This document shows positions 62,476 to 64,000 of a DNA stretch of 64,000 nt, in pieces. The stretch covers positions 541,501 through 605,500 of the forward strand of contig NC_016024.1 in assembly GCF_000226295.1 (NCBI RefSeq), in the 5' to 3' direction. Below the pieces are notes generated by a model. The model was given only the letters and a program-made list of their open reading frames with translations. It was not told the origin of the DNA and did no database searches. Origin of the DNA: Chloracidobacterium thermophilum B. GTDB taxonomy: Bacteria; Acidobacteriota; Blastocatellia; Chloracidobacteriales; Chloracidobacteriaceae. The first letter of the stretch is position 1. Every line of letters begins with the position of its first letter. A program made the position numbers and the translations under genes.

Positions 62476-63576
62476 ATGCCTGACGCATCCACCCTCAATG
62501 CTTCCACCCTTCAGTCCGTCATGGCCGATGCCCACCGGCGACTGGCTGCCACCTTTGGCGAACGCTTCCCGGAATGGACGCTGCCGGACTTTGAACTTCC
62601 GACATCCATACCACCCCGCCGGCAGTGGCAGGCGGTCAATGATTACTGGCTGGCCCGCAGGCAGGGTGTGCTGGCGCTCAAACTCAAGGAACTGGGCGCG
62701 TTGCCGGCTGACCAGCGGCCGGTGCAGGGAGCCGCACTCAACCGCTTCAAGGCCGAAGTCGAAGCCGTCCTGTCCGACCTTGAAGCTCAAGTACGGGCTT
62801 TCGAGGAAGCTGAAACCATCCGGCGCGAAGCCGTGGATGTCACCCTGCCGGGGCTGGTACGCCGGCGCGGGCGCGCCCATCCGCTGACGCAAATCCGGGA
62901 ACGCATTGAGGACATCTTTGTGGCCATGGGCTACGCCGTCGAAGACGGCCCGGAAGTGGACACGGTGTTTTACAACTTCGACGCCCTCAACATTCCACCA
63001 GACCACCCGGCGCGCGATCTGACCGATACGTTTTACCTTGACGACGAACTGGCGCTGCGGTCACAGACCTCAAACGTACAAATCCACGCCATGCAGCGGC
63101 GCAAGCCCCCTTTACGGATCATCGCACCGGGGCGCGTCTTTCGTCGCGATGAGCCGGACGCCACCCACAACCCGATGTTTTTTCAGGTGGAAGGTCTCAA
63201 CGTCGCGCCCGGCATCACCATGGGCGACCTCAAGGGCACGCTTCAGGTGTTTCTCACCCGGCTGTTTGAACGTCCGGTGACACTGCGTTTCCGGCCGAGC
63301 TACTTCCCCTTCGTCGAACCGGGCGCGGAGACCGACTTTCAGTGTCCGTTCTGCGGCGGCTCCGGCTGCCGCATCTGCAAGCATACCGGCTGGATTGAAC
63401 TCGGCGGCTCCGGGATGGTGCATCCCAACGTCCTGCGCGCCTGTGGGATTGACCCGACGGAATTCTCCGGCTTTGCCTTCGGCTTCGGCATTGACCGCAT
63501 GGCTGCGCTGCTCTACGGCATTGATGACATCCGGCTGTACTTTGAAAACGACCTGCGGTTTTTGAGCCAGTTCTGA
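62476..63576 (+). CDS. pheS: Phenylalanyl-tRNA synthetase alpha subunit
   Basis: A 366-residue class II synthetase subunit from ATG 62476. The helical N-terminus is followed by the catalytic core with [62 protein letters not shown] and the ending [21 protein letters not shown] Cys-rich insertion [17 protein letters not shown] may bind zinc. pheT does not follow within the 420 bp left in the window. Confidence 0.95.
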   Translation: MPDASTLNASTLQSVMADAHRRLAATFGERFPEWTLPDFELPTSIPPRRQWQAVNDYWLARRQGVLALKLKELGALPADQRPVQGAALNRFKAEVEAVLSDLEAQVRAFEEAETIRREAVDVTLPGLVRRRGRAHPLTQIRERIEDIFVAMGYAVEDGPEVDTVFYNFDALNIPPDHPARDLTDTFYLDDELALRSQTSNVQIHAMQRRKPPLRIIAPGRVFRRDEPDATHNPMFFQVEGLNVAPGITMGDLKGTLQVFLTRLFERPVTLRFRPSYFPFVEPGAETDFQCPFCGGSGCRICKHTGWIELGGSGMVHPNVLRACGIDPTEFSGFAFGFGIDRMAALLYGIDDIRLYFENDLRFLSQF

Positions 63577-63608
63577 CCGCACCCCTTCCCGCGCCGTACC
63601 GTGAACCC

Positions 63609-64000
63609 ATGAAATGCCTGCTGTTCCTGCTGCTCACTGGAAGTCTGGGCCTCTTCGGCGGCCCGGCGCAAACATCGGCACAAACATCGGCACAGGCCCC
63701 GGCGTCGGCGCCAACGCCTGACCGCCAGCAGCTTCGGGTCTGGCAGGGGCGCTATCCGCACCACGATGTCAGGGGGCCGCGCGGCCGGGTGCAGAAAATC
63801 AGCTTTTTCAAGCTGCCGGCGTTACGCAAGCCGCTCGCCGAGATGCTGGGGGAGGACTTTCTCGATGGCGTCGAACAGGGGAATTACCTTGAAGAACCCA
63901 TTGAGCTGTTCGGGGATTATCTCCTCGTCCGGCTGTATCCCAACCTGCGCCGGATAGAGGACGAACACCGGCTCATCATCGTCGTGCCACTGGAAGGAAC
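63609..64000 (+). CDS. Exported protein, C-terminus cut by window edge
   Basis: From ATG 63609 the frame is open to the right edge (130 codons). The N-terminus (MKCLLFLLLTGSLGLFGGPA) is a signal peptide, followed by a short QTSA-type duplication and a polar domain with RGRVQKISFFKLPALRKPLA and GDYLLVRLYPNLRRIEDEHR. No family is recognised. Cotranscription with pheS is plausible. Confidence 0.65.
   Translation, partial: MKCLLFLLLTGSLGLFGGPAQTSAQTSAQAPASAPTPDRQQLRVWQGRYPHHDVRGPRGRVQKISFFKLPALRKPLAEMLGEDFLDGVEQGNYLEEPIELFGDYLLVRLYPNLRRIEDEHRLIIVVPLEG

Overview
This 64 kb window is a GC-rich, gene-dense bacterial chromosome segment with about 57 protein genes, three tRNAs, one insertion sequence and no rRNA or CRISPR array. 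The gene content (Gram-negative envelope genes, type IV pilus genes, FHA and Ser/Thr kinase signalling, SYLF and DUF2330-like proteins, scattered rather than clustered biosynthetic genes) suggests an Acidobacteriota-like organism, possibly close to Chloracidobacterium. That assignment is inference from gene content and style and was not tested against a database.

Layout. 1-6.9 kb: an exported protein cut by the window edge, rapZ, an isolated NuoI-type ferredoxin with a clear terminator, a SYLF protein, cysteine desulfurase, threonine synthase and small exported proteins. 7.0-14.3 kb: a half-length Ski2-type helicase, then a minus-strand gene pair that is the most unusual part of the window. 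One protein joins an FHA domain, a seven-heme cytochrome c, a ferredoxin and an NAD(P)H-flavin reductase. The other joins cyclic-nucleotide-binding domains, several 4Fe-4S motifs and a membrane domain with two HX13H pairs. 14.6-18.2 kb: a PafA-type phosphatase and an AMIN/Amidase_3 cell-wall amidase. 18.3-20.4 kb: an AT-rich restriction-modification island (Dam-type methylase plus a SacI-like endonuclease). 20.4-28.5 kb: mutL, priA, a complete-looking IS607-family element with tnpA and tnpB, and RNase J. 28.6-37.7 kb: a lone DppC-type permease, pilT, DUF962, DUF445, cmk, a Nudix hydrolase, sodB and a fatty acid hydroxylase-superfamily protein.

37.8-39.1 kb: a second AT-rich patch with an RDD membrane protein and a partner. 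39.4-46.8 kb: a DJ-1 family protein, nth, an OPT-family transporter translationally coupled to a DUF2330-like protein, and an M28 peptidase. 47.0-52.0 kb: a Ser/Thr kinase split by an in-frame TAG from its SPOR/YARHG part, spoVR and thiC. 52.0-56.1 kb: tRNA-Val and tRNA-Asp with a visible promoter, moaC, cheR, a Tat-exported HEAT-cyclophilin fusion and tRNA-Thr. 56.2-64.0 kb: a heptad-repeat protein built from 105-bp tandem repeats, a MauE-thioredoxin fusion coupled to an E2 ubiquitin-conjugating-like gene, menG/ubiE, purH, a prepilin peptidase with a large insertion, pheS and an exported protein cut by the right edge.

Most genes are housekeeping. The parts that merit attention are the FHA/cNMP-linked transmembrane electron-transfer pair, the lone bacterial E2-like protein, the split kinase, the half helicase and the in-register coiled-coil repeats.
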